From positions 1 through 52,063 of the forward strand of contig QCVD01000013.1 in assembly GCA_003208835.1 (NCBI GenBank): a DNA stretch of 52,063 nt, in the 5' to 3' direction. Below are positions 41,295 through 49,792 of this stretch, one piece after another. This DNA is from Synechococcus sp. AG-683-C23. Lineage in GTDB: Bacteria > Cyanobacteriota > Cyanobacteriia > PCC-6307 > Cyanobiaceae. The notes beneath the pieces are model-generated. The model was not told the origin of the DNA. It did not search any database and saw only the letters and a program-made list of their open reading frames with translations. The translations under genes and the position numbers were made by a program. The stretch's first letter is position 1; every line of letters starts with the position of its first letter.

Positions 41295-42098
41295 CTAAAG
41301 CAACAGCAGCTGATAAGCCTCATTGATCTGGCAAAAAGCCTCGGCGGAGCCACCTATGTCGGGATGATGTTGTTTAACGAGTCGACGATGAGCTTGCTTA
41401 ATTGCATGCTGAGAGGCGCCGTACTCAAGCCCCAAAATCTCAAAAGCCATCGTGCGAGCATCCGAGGATCCGTCTCGCTTTCGATCGGTCGAGCGTTGAT
41501 CACTTCTCGTTCTGCGACCAGATCGAACGGGCTCCTGACGATTGAGAAACTCATGAACGACTCTCTGAGGCTCTTCATTGAGCCATTCACTCGCTCGGAC
41601 GCCATAAAACGCAAAAGCAGCCAAAACAGCGAAGCGCTTTTTGGTCATGGAACCGCTCATGACGGCGAATAGCTCACGACCAAAACCTGGCAACAAACGA
41701 TCTAATCGTTGATAAAGGTTCAGCTGAGGGTGAAAGCTGCTGCGATTCAATCGCTCAATCAAGTCACTAAGACTGCGAAGCCGAAGGTCACCCCATCCGA
41801 CTTGTTGTGACAGGCTTTGCCCCCATGCGTCGATTTGGGACGCGGTAATTCTTGAATCATCGGCCTTGTCAGCTGTCGTGTCATCAATCGATTGGCCTGA
41901 CGGGTACCGCTTCTCTCGAAATTGGTGCGTTCGGAGCCGTTGTATCTGTTCACGCAACCGACGCACTTCATGGCGGAGATCATCATTCTCTACCAGTAAA
42001 GCCTCTACATTGCTGGTCACGCGTTGGCGTTGACTGGGCTTTGAGGCGGGTGACCATTGGCGGGGATCAAAGCCCATGAGCCGGCTAAATCCCCACAA
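41295..42098 (-). CDS. J-domain protein (C-terminal DnaJ domain)
   Basis: 267 aa. The N-terminal third has a coiled coil (ALLVENDDLRHEVRRLREQI, residues 33-52). The middle is hydrophobic in part (MTKKRFAVLAAFAFYGV). The C-terminal J domain is FEILGLEYGASQHAIKQAHR with HHPD near residue 243. It recruits Hsp70; the position at the extreme C-terminus suggests a specialised co-chaperone. Immediately downstream (25 bases) of the SDR stop lies its gene end region, on the same strand. Confidence 0.82.
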   Translation of the reverse strand: MWGFSRLMGFDPRQWSPASKPSQRQRVTSNVEALLVENDDLRHEVRRLREQIQRLRTHQFREKRYPSGQSIDDTTADKADDSRITASQIDAWGQSLSQQVGWGDLRLRSLSDLIERLNRSSFHPQLNLYQRLDRLLPGFGRELFAVMSGSMTKKRFAVLAAFAFYGVRASEWLNEEPQRVVHEFLNRQEPVRSGRRTRSDQRSTDRKRDGSSDARTMAFEILGLEYGASQHAIKQAHRRLVKQHHPDIGGSAEAFCQINEAYQLLLL

Positions 42099-42123
42099 AA
42101 AAGCAATCTAGAGCTGAGAAGGA

Positions 42124-42789
42124 CTACCAAGGCAGTTCTTCCCCGTTGGCATGCCAAAACGAACCAGACGTTTCCAGAGTTAACGCATCAATTCGATTTA
42201 AAAGACCTTCAACCGACTGTTGAGGACTGATGCCATTGGGATTGAAATTAATCATCCGAGTCGCCACCAAACCTGGATGGAGAATGACGACTGAGATGCC
42301 CTTTGGTTTGAGATCAACCGCTAAAGACCGACCTGCCATATTCAAGGCAGCCTTGGACATCCGATATCCATAGGAACCACCAGAAGTGTTGTCGGCAATC
42401 GATCCCATACGACTGGTCATCAATGCAATCCAGGAGCCTGATGAGAGATTGCGCGTCAGGACACTGGCAAGTCGCAGAGGAGCGAGAGCGTTGACCTCAA
42501 ACTGCCGACGTATGGCATCAGCGTCCAAATCGTTTAATCCAGTGGAATGCAAGATACCGGCGTTCAGGATGGCACCATCAAGGGACTGATGCAGCAGACG
42601 GGACATCAGTTCATCGATCGCTGACGAATCAGTGAGCTCAATTCCGGCCTCGATTCGTATCCCTAGAGATTCAAGTTCTGGACCGGCCTCACGGCAAACG
42701 GCAATGACGTCGTCACCACGAACACTCAGCTGTCGGCAATACTCAAGACCAATCCCACGATTCGCACCCGTCACGAGAACCGTTGCCAT
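42124..42789 (-). CDS. Short-chain dehydrogenase/reductase
   Basis: 221 aa. Cofactor motif VTGANRGIGLEY, NAGILHS, and active-site YGYRMSKAALNMAGRS (YxxxK). A C-terminal segment PGLVATRMINFNPNG is typical of C-factor-like SDRs. Oxidoreductase of unknown substrate. Upstream of the J-domain gene on the same strand. Confidence 0.85.
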   Translation of the reverse strand: MATVLVTGANRGIGLEYCRQLSVRGDDVIAVCREAGPELESLGIRIEAGIELTDSSAIDELMSRLLHQSLDGAILNAGILHSTGLNDLDADAIRRQFEVNALAPLRLASVLTRNLSSGSWIALMTSRMGSIADNTSGGSYGYRMSKAALNMAGRSLAVDLKPKGISVVILHPGLVATRMINFNPNGISPQQSVEGLLNRIDALTLETSGSFWHANGEELPW

Positions 42790-42865
42790 AAGTAATCCTT
42801 TGAACGAAGAGCATCCTCTCCTGACGTCGACTTGCGATCATGGACGGAGAAATCAAGACTGAACG

Positions 42866-43054
42866 ATGACCAGTGAGGGAGATGAGACAGGGACTGGGAT
42901 CAGCTTTGACCCTCTGTCCATGATCGAGATGTGGCAAGACCTTCACCAACTGATCGAACAATGGACTGCCAAGTACGGAACGCCTCCAGATTTGGCCGCA
43001 ACAGCTCTCAGCGAATTCGCAAAAACACTATCAAACCAACCGCCATCGAAATAA
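42866..43054 (+). CDS. Small hypothetical protein (62 aa)
   Basis: MTSEGDETGTGISFDPLSMI, then MWQDLHQLIEQWTAKYGTPP and DLAATALSEFAKTL. Two amphipathic helices. Divergent from the SDR gene. No family recognised. Confidence 0.6.
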   Translation: MTSEGDETGTGISFDPLSMIEMWQDLHQLIEQWTAKYGTPPDLAATALSEFAKTLSNQPPSK

Positions 43055-43450
43055 GAAAACATATCAATAAACCACGAATTCCTTGAGCAGAGAGCAGGAC
43101 AGGTAATCAACATTGAGCATTAAGTTCTCGCATTAACAATTAAATTTTGAAAAGGTGATGCTGCGCCGAGACCAAATACATCCGAGATAGGTAAATAAAA
43201 TTCAACCTATGAAAACAAAGCCCCTTGTTTGTGAATATTTTTGTGTTGATAGAAGTGGACCAATAAGAAATGACTTCCTTCAAGTGGCCCAAGCACAACG
43301 CGTATGAGACAAAGGCAAGCGAATTCCAATGAAATCACAATACACAAATCATACGAAGTCGACTCTGCACTAGTAAACCGGATCAAGCGATAAAAAAGTC
43401 CAAAATTGAATAGTTCCAAAATGCCTATTCAACAACTAATACATTATTAA
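43055..43450. other. AT-rich stretch without a supported gene
   Basis: A frame at 43207-43419 (-) gives a hydrophobic, Cys-rich product with no ribosome site; I do not accept it. Nothing else seen. Confidence 0.45.
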
Positions 43451-43702
43451 CTAGTAATAACGACCAGGATATTCGCCAGGATGATCAACACGAGTGATCG
43501 TTACACCGTGCTCATGTCGACCCGAACACAACAAGAGTTGATCACCCGTCACAGCAAATCCACATTGCTGTGCGATTACAGCAACCTCGTCGGCAGTGAT
43601 ACAAGCACGCACTAAAGCCTGAAGCTTGGAATCGTGCCCCAAGAGTCGAAGGAACCGCCCAAACTCGGTTCCAAACGAATCCGTGCCAGACGAGTCAGTC
43701 AT
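43451..43702 (-). CDS. Nif11-domain small protein
   Basis: 83 aa. FGRFLRLLGHDSKLQALVRA followed by ADEVAVIAQQCGFAVTGDQL is a Nif11 domain. The tail VTITRVDHPGEYPGRYY is short, ends in Tyr residues, and has no GG site or Cys-rich core. Like the protein at 7327 it is probably not a peptide-antibiotic precursor. No modification enzymes nearby. Confidence 0.75.
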   Translation of the reverse strand: MTDSSGTDSFGTEFGRFLRLLGHDSKLQALVRACITADEVAVIAQQCGFAVTGDQLLLCSGRHEHGVTITRVDHPGEYPGRYY

Positions 43703-43918
43703 CCAAAGGATTTAAACACAAGAGCAGCCAGAGGAGGGCTGAGAAAAATCAAAGCTCAGCGCGATTCATCGGAACCATTTCCAAAGCTTCTGAAAACGAT
43801 GCAAAACCCAGAAAATCTCAACAAAACTTTTTATTCTTGGTAGTCATATCGAACTGAAACATTTTCTGGCGGCAGGTGACCAATCGGACTTAAACCAAAG
43901 AACAGAGCACGAGGTCCA

Positions 43919-44083
43919 ATGTCGTTTATCAGCAGAATTTGTGCCACGTCAAAGGGTTCCACCATTGATGCCGTTGGCAACGGCCGCTATCGGGTGTGCA
44001 ATAAACAATCCCATTGCGCCGAAGTCGTCGGACTTTGGCAAGCCTATGAGGCACTGCGTATGCAAGAACAACGAATAAGTTGA
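43919..44083 (+). CDS. Small protein (54 aa)
   Basis: MSFISRICATSKGSTIDAVG, NGRYRVCNKQSHCAEVVGLW, then QAYEALRMQEQRIS. Three Cys and a Trp in a compact layout. GAGGTCC precedes the ATG closely. No family recognised. Confidence 0.5.
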   Translation: MSFISRICATSKGSTIDAVGNGRYRVCNKQSHCAEVVGLWQAYEALRMQEQRIS

Positions 44084-44141
44084 GACTGAAATAGATCAAA
44101 AGTCCTAAAAAAAGTAAAAAAATGATTAATGTTGAACTATC

Positions 44142-44288
44142 ATGAATATCAAAGCCCAGATCAACAATAAAGTGTTATTCAGAGGAGCAACTTTTGAGCC
44201 TAAAGCGATAATAAGACCATATGAGCTCGGATCAAGCCGATACCGAGGAGCACAAGCAAAGGGCTTCTCGTCAGTTCGGTTCTCCTAG
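44142..44288 (+). CDS. DUF4278-like small protein (48 aa)
   Basis: MNIKAQINNKVLFRGATFEP, then SSRYRGAQAKGFSSV. The two FRGATFE/YRGA units recall the YRGVxY motif of DUF4278, as in the protein at 8943. Another frame (44221-44547) overlaps its 3' end but gives a Pro/Cys-rich product. Upstream of ocp on the same strand. Confidence 0.45.
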   Translation: MNIKAQINNKVLFRGATFEPKAIIRPYELGSSRYRGAQAKGFSSVRFS

Positions 44289-44578
44289 GCCGCAGGGTGT
44301 CGGCAATGGAACGACTGATGTCGAGGCTGGTTCCGATCTTCACTCAACAGGGCGAAAAACAATTCACTTTGTAATTCTCACAACAACAAACAGCTACTGC
44401 AAAAAAACCGACTTCACCCGGACAAAACCCAATCGCTGCCCTCAGCCGCCGCCGCCACAAGGGCCTTTCAATATGCTAGCGCATAGCACAAAACACTCTC
44501 AAAAGCCAGAAATCAACCAAAACAAGAAACAAGCGTTTACATGGTGATAACCTCATCACATCACATCACCGGGAAGCG

Positions 44579-45535
44579 ATGTACACGATCGACAAAGCGC
44601 GACAAATTTTCCCTGACACGCAAACGGCAGATGCTGTACCAGCCATTACAGCCCGCTTCAAGCTGCTGAGCGCTGAAGATCAGCTGGCTTTGATCTGGTT
44701 TGCCTACCTCGAGATGGGACAAACGATCACAGTCGCCGCGCCTGGGGCAGCAAGGATGGCTTTGGCCAAACCAACGCTCGACGAGATAGTCGCATTGAGC
44801 TTCGACGAGCAGACGAAGGTGATGTGCGACTTGGCCAGCAAAATCAATGCACCAATCTCGACGCGCTACGCCTTTTGGTCGATCAACGTGAAGCTCGGCT
44901 TCTGGTATGAGCTTGGAGAGCTCATGCGCGCTGGAAAGGTGGCGCCTATTCCACCTGGATACAAGCTCTCAGCCAACGCGTCATCTGTCTTAGATGCTGT
45001 TAAAAAAGTTGAGCAAGGTCAACAAATCAGCTTGCTGAGAAATTTCGTATCCGATATGGGATTTGACCCAGAAGTCGTTGAAGATCAAATTATTGCAGAA
45101 CCGATTGTTGCTCCAACACCGAAAGATGAAAGGGAGAAAGTCTTCATACCTGGTGTACTTAACCAGACAATTCTGAGCTACATGGAGCTACTAAATTCAA
45201 ATGATTTCGATCAGTTAATCGAACTATTTCTTGACGACGGTGCCTTACAACCACCCTTCCAACGTCCGATCGTGGGTCGAGAAGCCATTTTGAAATTCTT
45301 CCGCCGCGATTGCCAAAATCTTAGGTTGATGCCGCAGGGTGGTTTTGGAGAACCAGCCGACAGCGGATTCAATCAAATCAAAGTGACCGGCAAGGTCCAA
45401 ACACCATGGTTCGGCCAGGAAGTTGGCATGAATGTAGCTTGGCGGTTCCTGTTGGACGAAAACGACAAAATTTATTTTGTCGCAATCGACTTGCTCGCAT
45501 CTCCCGCAGAACTACTAAAGCTTGGTGGCAATTAA
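44579..45535 (+). CDS. ocp: Orange carotenoid protein
   Basis: 318 aa, full length. The N-terminal all-helical domain (FAYLEMGQTITVAAPGA, LGFWYELGELMRAGKVAPIP) and C-terminal NTF2-like domain (GALQPPFQRPIVGREAIL, GKVQTPWFGQEVGMNVAWRF) are both present. Ketocarotenoid hydrogen-bond residues Tyr201 and Trp288 fall at the canonical numbers, with Trp277 and Arg154 (Arg155 equivalent). It senses blue-green light and quenches phycobilisome excitation. First gene of ocp-crtW-frp; overlaps crtW by 14 bases. GGGAAG precedes the ATG. Confidence 0.96.
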   Translation: MYTIDKARQIFPDTQTADAVPAITARFKLLSAEDQLALIWFAYLEMGQTITVAAPGAARMALAKPTLDEIVALSFDEQTKVMCDLASKINAPISTRYAFWSINVKLGFWYELGELMRAGKVAPIPPGYKLSANASSVLDAVKKVEQGQQISLLRNFVSDMGFDPEVVEDQIIAEPIVAPTPKDEREKVFIPGVLNQTILSYMELLNSNDFDQLIELFLDDGALQPPFQRPIVGREAILKFFRRDCQNLRLMPQGGFGEPADSGFNQIKVTGKVQTPWFGQEVGMNVAWRFLLDENDKIYFVAIDLLASPAELLKLGGN

Positions 45536-46313
45536 GGCCGAACAAGGGAAGAATCAACGTCAAGGCCTATTTTTAGCAGCCGTGATTTGCTCAGCATGGA
45601 TTGCCACGTTAGTGGTATCTATGCAGATTAACGTCCATTCATGGACGACATCTGGCATTCTTGGTTTAATTCTGCTGAGATCTTTCCTTCATACTGGTCT
45701 GTTCATCGTTGCCCATGATGCCATGCATCACAGCCTGGCTCCACTCAACGAAAAGCTGAATAACAATCTCGGTAGGCTCTGTTTATTTTTATATGCAGGA
45801 CTTTCTTACAAGTCTTGTTCAAAGAAACATGGTCTTCACCATCGATACCCAGAATCCGAAGCAGATCCAGATTTTCATTCGCCGAACAACTCCAAACCAA
45901 TCATTTGGTACTTTAGATTTCTAAGTAACTATCTTAATTGGAGACAGTTTTGTACGTTAGCCTTGGTTTGGTTGCTCATGCTGCAAATGACAACTTTGGT
46001 GAATCCAAATGCCTTCGAGAATATTATTATTTTCTGCCCACTACCGCTAATCCTTAGTTCATTTCAACTCTTTTTGGTGGGCACATGCCTTCCTCATCAA
46101 AAATCGAAAGCAGATCCAGGGAGGCAACTTCCACGAAGTCTTTCATTACATCCATTGATTTCGTTCGCAGCTTGCTATCACTTTGGCTACCATCTAGAAC
46201 ACCATTTGAGTCCAAACACACCCTGGTTCAAACTTCCAAATCTGCGCGTCGAACCACTCCAACGTGATCGAGCCAAGATTAAACATTCTCACTACACCCA
46301 GAGCTTTTTATGA
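45522..46313 (+). CDS. crtW: Beta-carotene ketolase CrtW
   Basis: 263 aa membrane di-iron enzyme that adds 4-keto groups to beta-carotene, making echinenone and canthaxanthin. His boxes are VAHDAMHHSL, KHGLHHRYPESEADPDFH and YHLEHHLSP. Several hydrophobic helices. GTG start within the end of ocp; its stop overlaps frp (ATGA). Its product is the chromophore of the upstream OCP. Confidence 0.92.
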   Translation: MVAIKAEQGKNQRQGLFLAAVICSAWIATLVVSMQINVHSWTTSGILGLILLRSFLHTGLFIVAHDAMHHSLAPLNEKLNNNLGRLCLFLYAGLSYKSCSKKHGLHHRYPESEADPDFHSPNNSKPIIWYFRFLSNYLNWRQFCTLALVWLLMLQMTTLVNPNAFENIIIFCPLPLILSSFQLFLVGTCLPHQKSKADPGRQLPRSLSLHPLISFAACYHFGYHLEHHLSPNTPWFKLPNLRVEPLQRDRAKIKHSHYTQSFL

Positions 46314-46630
46314 CGCCCGCTGACTGGTCATCCCAAGAAGAACAAGTTGCACGCCACGTGTTTGACAATGGGAGAAAGCGTTCCATCGAACTGCTTATTT
46401 CAACGCTTCAAGACAAATGCAAAGCCTTGAGTACTGATGAATCGGTGTGGAACATGCATGATTATCTCAGCACCGAAAGGCATACATTTGAGGGAAGATC
46501 AGAATTCGATTACAACAATATTCTCTTTACACTCGCAGATTTGCTAAAACAGCAATTGATAACATTGGACGAGCTTAAAGGGCTAGATCCGAAAAAGCTT
46601 GCCAAAATCAAAGCAATGTCAATGTTTTAA
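46310..46630 (+). CDS. frp: Fluorescence recovery protein
   Basis: 106 aa, helical. Active-surface residues W47, H50, D51 and R57 (in VWNMHDYLSTERHT) correspond to W50, H53, D54 and R60 of Synechocystis FRP with a constant offset of three. It binds the OCP C-terminal domain, speeds return to the orange form and ends quenching. Overlaps crtW by four bases. Confidence 0.92.
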   Translation: MTPADWSSQEEQVARHVFDNGRKRSIELLISTLQDKCKALSTDESVWNMHDYLSTERHTFEGRSEFDYNNILFTLADLLKQQLITLDELKGLDPKKLAKIKAMSMF

Positions 46631-46635
46631 CTAAA

Positions 46636-48117
46636 TTGGTTTTCGCTGCACATTTACCTGTCCTCAAAGATTGCCCTCCGATCAGCGGGCGCGAGTCAGA
46701 ATTACTGGAACAGGTCAATCAAGCTTCAGATAATTGGAAAGGATCTACGAATATCAGAATCGATCAGCTGAATGCTGGTTATGCCTGTGCATTACACATG
46801 CACCAACCGACTATCCCTGCTGGAGATCAAGGCGAGTTGATTTCGCATCTTCAGCATATGTTTAACAATTTAGGTGAGGGCGATAATCACAATGCTGAAC
46901 CATTTGCACAATGCTATAAACGTCTCGCTGACATAATTCCAAACCTAATTAAAGAGGGTTGTAATCCTCGTATCATGCTTGATTACTCCGGAAATTTACT
47001 TTGGGGAGTCAAGCAAATGGGCAGGACTGATATTACAGAAGCACTTAGATTTTTAGCTTGCGATACGCAAATGCAATCTCATGTTGAGTGGCTAGGTACA
47101 TTTTGGAGCCATGCAGTCGCACCATCAACACCAATTCCAGATCTCAAGCTTCAGATCAGTGCGTGGCAACATCAATTTGCAAACTTGTTTGGGACAGCAG
47201 CACTTCAACGAGTAAAAGGATTTTCTCCCCCAGAGATGCATCTACCAAACCATCCTGACACCCTGTATGAATTCATAAAAGCCTTAAAGGAGTGTGGATA
47301 TCAATGGTTATTGGTTCAAGAGCACAGTGTCGAGAAACTAAACGGCACTCCACTCAACCATGAACAAAAATATATACCGAACCAATTGATCGCAAAAAAT
47401 TCTCATGGGGAAATTATCAGCATCACAGCGCTAATAAAAACACAAGGATCGGACACAAAGTTAGTCGGTCAAATGCAACCTTTTTATGAAGCACAAGGAC
47501 TTGATCGACAGGAAATAAACAGCAAAAAGATTCCATCCTTAGTTACACAAATTGCAGATGGTGAAAATGGTGGTGTCATGATGAATGAATTCCCAGAGGC
47601 TTATTTACAAGCCAATCGTCGAAGCAGAGACAACGGCGAAGCTGTTATGGCTATCAATGGAAGTGAATATCTTGAACTTATTGCCACATCAGGCATCAAT
47701 GAATCGGATCTTCCAAAAATTCAAGCAGTACATCAATATCGGATTTGGAAAGAAATGGGTCAAAATTCGGGACGCGAGGCGGTGTCTACTGCCATTGCTT
47801 CGCTTACAAGCTCTGATTCTAATTTCAATATTGAAGGAGCATCATGGACCAACAATTTAAGCTGGGTTGAAGGATATGAAAATGTTCTCGAACCGATGAA
47901 ACAATTGAGTGCTATGTTCCATATGCGCTACGACCTCGAACTTTCCAAAAATCCTGGATTAACCCAAACACCTCATTACCAAGAAGCTTTGGTTCATTTA
48001 TTACTCACTGAAACCAGCTGTTTTCGTTACTGGGGGCAAGGGACCTGGACAGACTATGCACGTGAAATACATCGACGTGGTGAGTGCTGCCTTAACGAAG
48101 CTTCAACAAGCCTTTAA
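46636..48117 (+). CDS. Glycoside hydrolase family 57-like protein
   Basis: 493 aa, TTG start five bases after frp. ACALHMHQPTIPAG near residue 50 matches the HxHQP first motif of GH57, and the pattern MLDYSGNLLWGV, WLGTFWSHAVAPS, FSPPEMHLP, ILxEPM-like VLEPMKQLSAMFHMRYDLEL runs in GH57 order. FSPPEMHLP would hold the nucleophile Glu. GH57 enzymes act on alpha-glucans; the exact activity is unknown. Position at the tail of the photoprotection operon suggests shared transcription. Confidence 0.75.
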   Translation: MVFAAHLPVLKDCPPISGRESELLEQVNQASDNWKGSTNIRIDQLNAGYACALHMHQPTIPAGDQGELISHLQHMFNNLGEGDNHNAEPFAQCYKRLADIIPNLIKEGCNPRIMLDYSGNLLWGVKQMGRTDITEALRFLACDTQMQSHVEWLGTFWSHAVAPSTPIPDLKLQISAWQHQFANLFGTAALQRVKGFSPPEMHLPNHPDTLYEFIKALKECGYQWLLVQEHSVEKLNGTPLNHEQKYIPNQLIAKNSHGEIISITALIKTQGSDTKLVGQMQPFYEAQGLDRQEINSKKIPSLVTQIADGENGGVMMNEFPEAYLQANRRSRDNGEAVMAINGSEYLELIATSGINESDLPKIQAVHQYRIWKEMGQNSGREAVSTAIASLTSSDSNFNIEGASWTNNLSWVEGYENVLEPMKQLSAMFHMRYDLELSKNPGLTQTPHYQEALVHLLLTETSCFRYWGQGTWTDYAREIHRRGECCLNEASTSL

Positions 48118-48194
48118 TTTGTTGCATCTCATGGCATTCACTCGTCAAAGAACCAGTTCCGACCTTTCATAAGGATCTTCAGGGTATCGAATTG

Positions 48195-48374
48195 ATGTCT
48201 TACGAACCAGGCTCCGGCGAATGCCGTGTGTTGATCAGCAGCAAGGAGCAACTTGAAACGATGCTGTTGAATCTTGGGAAGCTCGAGGGGACAACAGAAA
48301 TCCTCCAACAGCTTCGCGACGTTCATGGACAACTCGAACTTTTGCACGACCAACGCCGAGGCGAGTCCAACTAA
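48195..48374 (+). CDS. Small hypothetical protein (59 aa)
   Basis: MSYEPGSGECRVLISSKEQL, then LGKLEGTTEILQQLRDVHGQ and LELLHDQRRG. A strand followed by two helices. The ATG follows an in-frame TTG. No family recognised. Confidence 0.62.
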   Translation: MSYEPGSGECRVLISSKEQLETMLLNLGKLEGTTEILQQLRDVHGQLELLHDQRRGESN

Positions 48375-48399
48375 AAGCAGTTTACAAACAGTTACACTT

Positions 48400-48513
48400 A
48401 TGCCAAAGTGGAGCGATTACACATCAGAACTTCAGAATCAGCTGGCATTGAAGCCCTTTACGATTTCAGCTGACTTGAGGCAACAAAAACAAAGCCATGG
48501 GAATCCAAATTGA
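48400..48513 (+). CDS. Possible small protein (37 aa)
   Basis: MPKWSDYTSELQNQLALKPF, polar tail. Overlaps the next small membrane gene by 17 bases. Weak. Confidence 0.35.
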   Translation: MPKWSDYTSELQNQLALKPFTISADLRQQKQSHGNPN

Positions 48514-48592
48514 ATTGTTCATTGCCGCTGCAGATATTGCACTAGCTCTGTTAGTGGCTGTATCTCTTCCAACTCGAGAAGAATCAACTTAA
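48497..48592 (+). CDS. Small single-helix membrane protein (31 aa)
   Basis: MGIQIELFIAAADIALALLV continuing AVSLPTREEST. One helix with a polar C-terminus. A photosystem-sized peptide, not assigned. Confidence 0.5.
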   Translation: MGIQIELFIAAADIALALLVAVSLPTREEST

Positions 48593-48604
48593 ACTGAGCA
48601 TTTT

Positions 48605-48763
48605 TCAGTTGTCTCGTATCGTAAATTCTTGATAAACACATTTAGCATCTACATTGCGATCCGATTCAACAAGTGTTGTATATCGATCTTGCATCCAATA
48701 CTCAGTCTCAACCCATATATTGAGTTGATAACGTCGTTCAAGAGATTGACCTAAACCATCCAT
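48605..48763 (-). CDS. Small protein (52 aa)
   Basis: MDGLGQSLERRYQLNIWVET, then EYWMQDRYTTLVESDRNVDA and KCVYQEFTIRDN. Charged and Tyr/Trp-rich, a credible soluble domain. Convergent with 48497. No family recognised. Confidence 0.52.
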   Translation of the reverse strand: MDGLGQSLERRYQLNIWVETEYWMQDRYTTLVESDRNVDAKCVYQEFTIRDN

Positions 48764-48868
48764 CGTTCGAAAAGTCTTGATAATTCACCATAGTGAATAT
48801 CCTTAGTGACCGTGAATTCATTCAGGCATGCGTAGAGTTGTTATCAAACAACAAAAATAGTGGTGAAA

Positions 48869-49063
48869 CTATCGCATTTTAAGATCATTTTTATTTCCAC
48901 CATCACGCTGCCAGGATTTCTCAAGCTTTTGTCGAAACTGCGCAGGATTGTTGTGAGTTGATTGAATTTTTGTACGGTATGCCCCGGTTAAGCGCCAAAA
49001 TTTCCATGCAGATGCTGCAGCAACAACAAGCCAGGCAAGGAGAAACCAGGCAGAATGTCCCAT
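48869..49063 (-). CDS. Small membrane protein (64 aa)
   Basis: MGHSAWFLLAWLVVAAASAW (one helix), then a basic tail (AYRTKIQSTHNNPAQFRQKL, KSWQRDGGNK). No family recognised. Confidence 0.62.
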   Translation of the reverse strand: MGHSAWFLLAWLVVAAASAWKFWRLTGAYRTKIQSTHNNPAQFRQKLEKSWQRDGGNKNDLKMR

Positions 49064-49156
49064 CCATCAAACGACGTTGAGTTCCATAATGACTATCTTT
49101 CCTAGTAGCCGTGGACAACCAACACTGATCCATCGCTTAAAGATACAATTCGATTC

Positions 49157-49261
49157 ATGTCATTGAATCAACCCCAACGACCAAGCTCAACAACGATTTG
49201 GAACACGGGGATCATTTTGATCACTGTGGTCGCTGGAATCATGGCGATGATCCGCCGTTGA
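49157..49261 (+). CDS. Small single-helix membrane protein (34 aa)
   Basis: MSLNQPQRPSSTTIWNTGII then LITVVAGIMAMIRR. One helix ending in Arg-Arg. Lies 40 bases upstream of the DUF1499 gene on the same strand. Confidence 0.5.
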   Translation: MSLNQPQRPSSTTIWNTGIILITVVAGIMAMIRR

Positions 49262-49301
49262 AAGACAGTAGGGATCGCAACACTCACTTCAAATCATCAC
49301 C

Positions 49302-49715
49302 ATGTTCATCATTTCAACTCTGCTGATCCCCCTTTTAATGTTGTTCCATTTCATTGGACCGATCCCTGCTGATTTAGGGGTCCATGGAAGCGAACTCAGT
49401 CCATGTATAAGTACAGCTCATTGTGCACGGCAGGATTGGCTCAGTAGCAATCCTCAATCAGACCTACAAACCCTCATCGCGGCAGCAAGAGAAACACCCC
49501 GCACCATCATTGTTCAAGAAGACGACGACTACATTCATGCAGAAGCCAGTAGTGCCTTGTTCGGCTTTGTTGACGACCTCGAATTACTCGCTGTACCATC
49601 CACCGGAATGATTCAGTCTCGATCTATATCGCGTTTGGGAGACTCTGATCTTGGCGTGAATGCAGCCAGACTAGACAGACTTAAAATTCTGATCAACGAA
49701 AAGGAGCAAAATTAA
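49302..49715 (+). CDS. DUF1499-family exported protein
   Basis: 137 aa with an N-terminal signal/anchor (FIISTLLIPLLMLFHFIG). The DUF1499 pattern is present: LSPCISTAHCARQDW (conserved Cys pair), RTIIVQEDDDYIHAEASSAL, FGFVDDLELL and MIQSRSISRLGDSDLGVN. Likely periplasmic or lumenal; function unknown. Confidence 0.85.
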   Translation: MFIISTLLIPLLMLFHFIGPIPADLGVHGSELSPCISTAHCARQDWLSSNPQSDLQTLIAAARETPRTIIVQEDDDYIHAEASSALFGFVDDLELLAVPSTGMIQSRSISRLGDSDLGVNAARLDRLKILINEKEQN

Positions 49716-49792
49716 ATTTCAATCTAGTTTAAAGTAATTTACTCAATATAAAGCCAACCAACCATTTAAATCAAATCGATCCTTATTACACA

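Noticed and set aside
41286-41672. 128-codon plus-strand frame
   Set aside because: Antisense to the J-domain gene and without protein-like composition.
44221-44547. 108-codon frame upstream of ocp
   Set aside because: Product is Pro/Cys/Thr-rich low-complexity with no ribosome site; a DUF4278-like frame better explains its 5' part.
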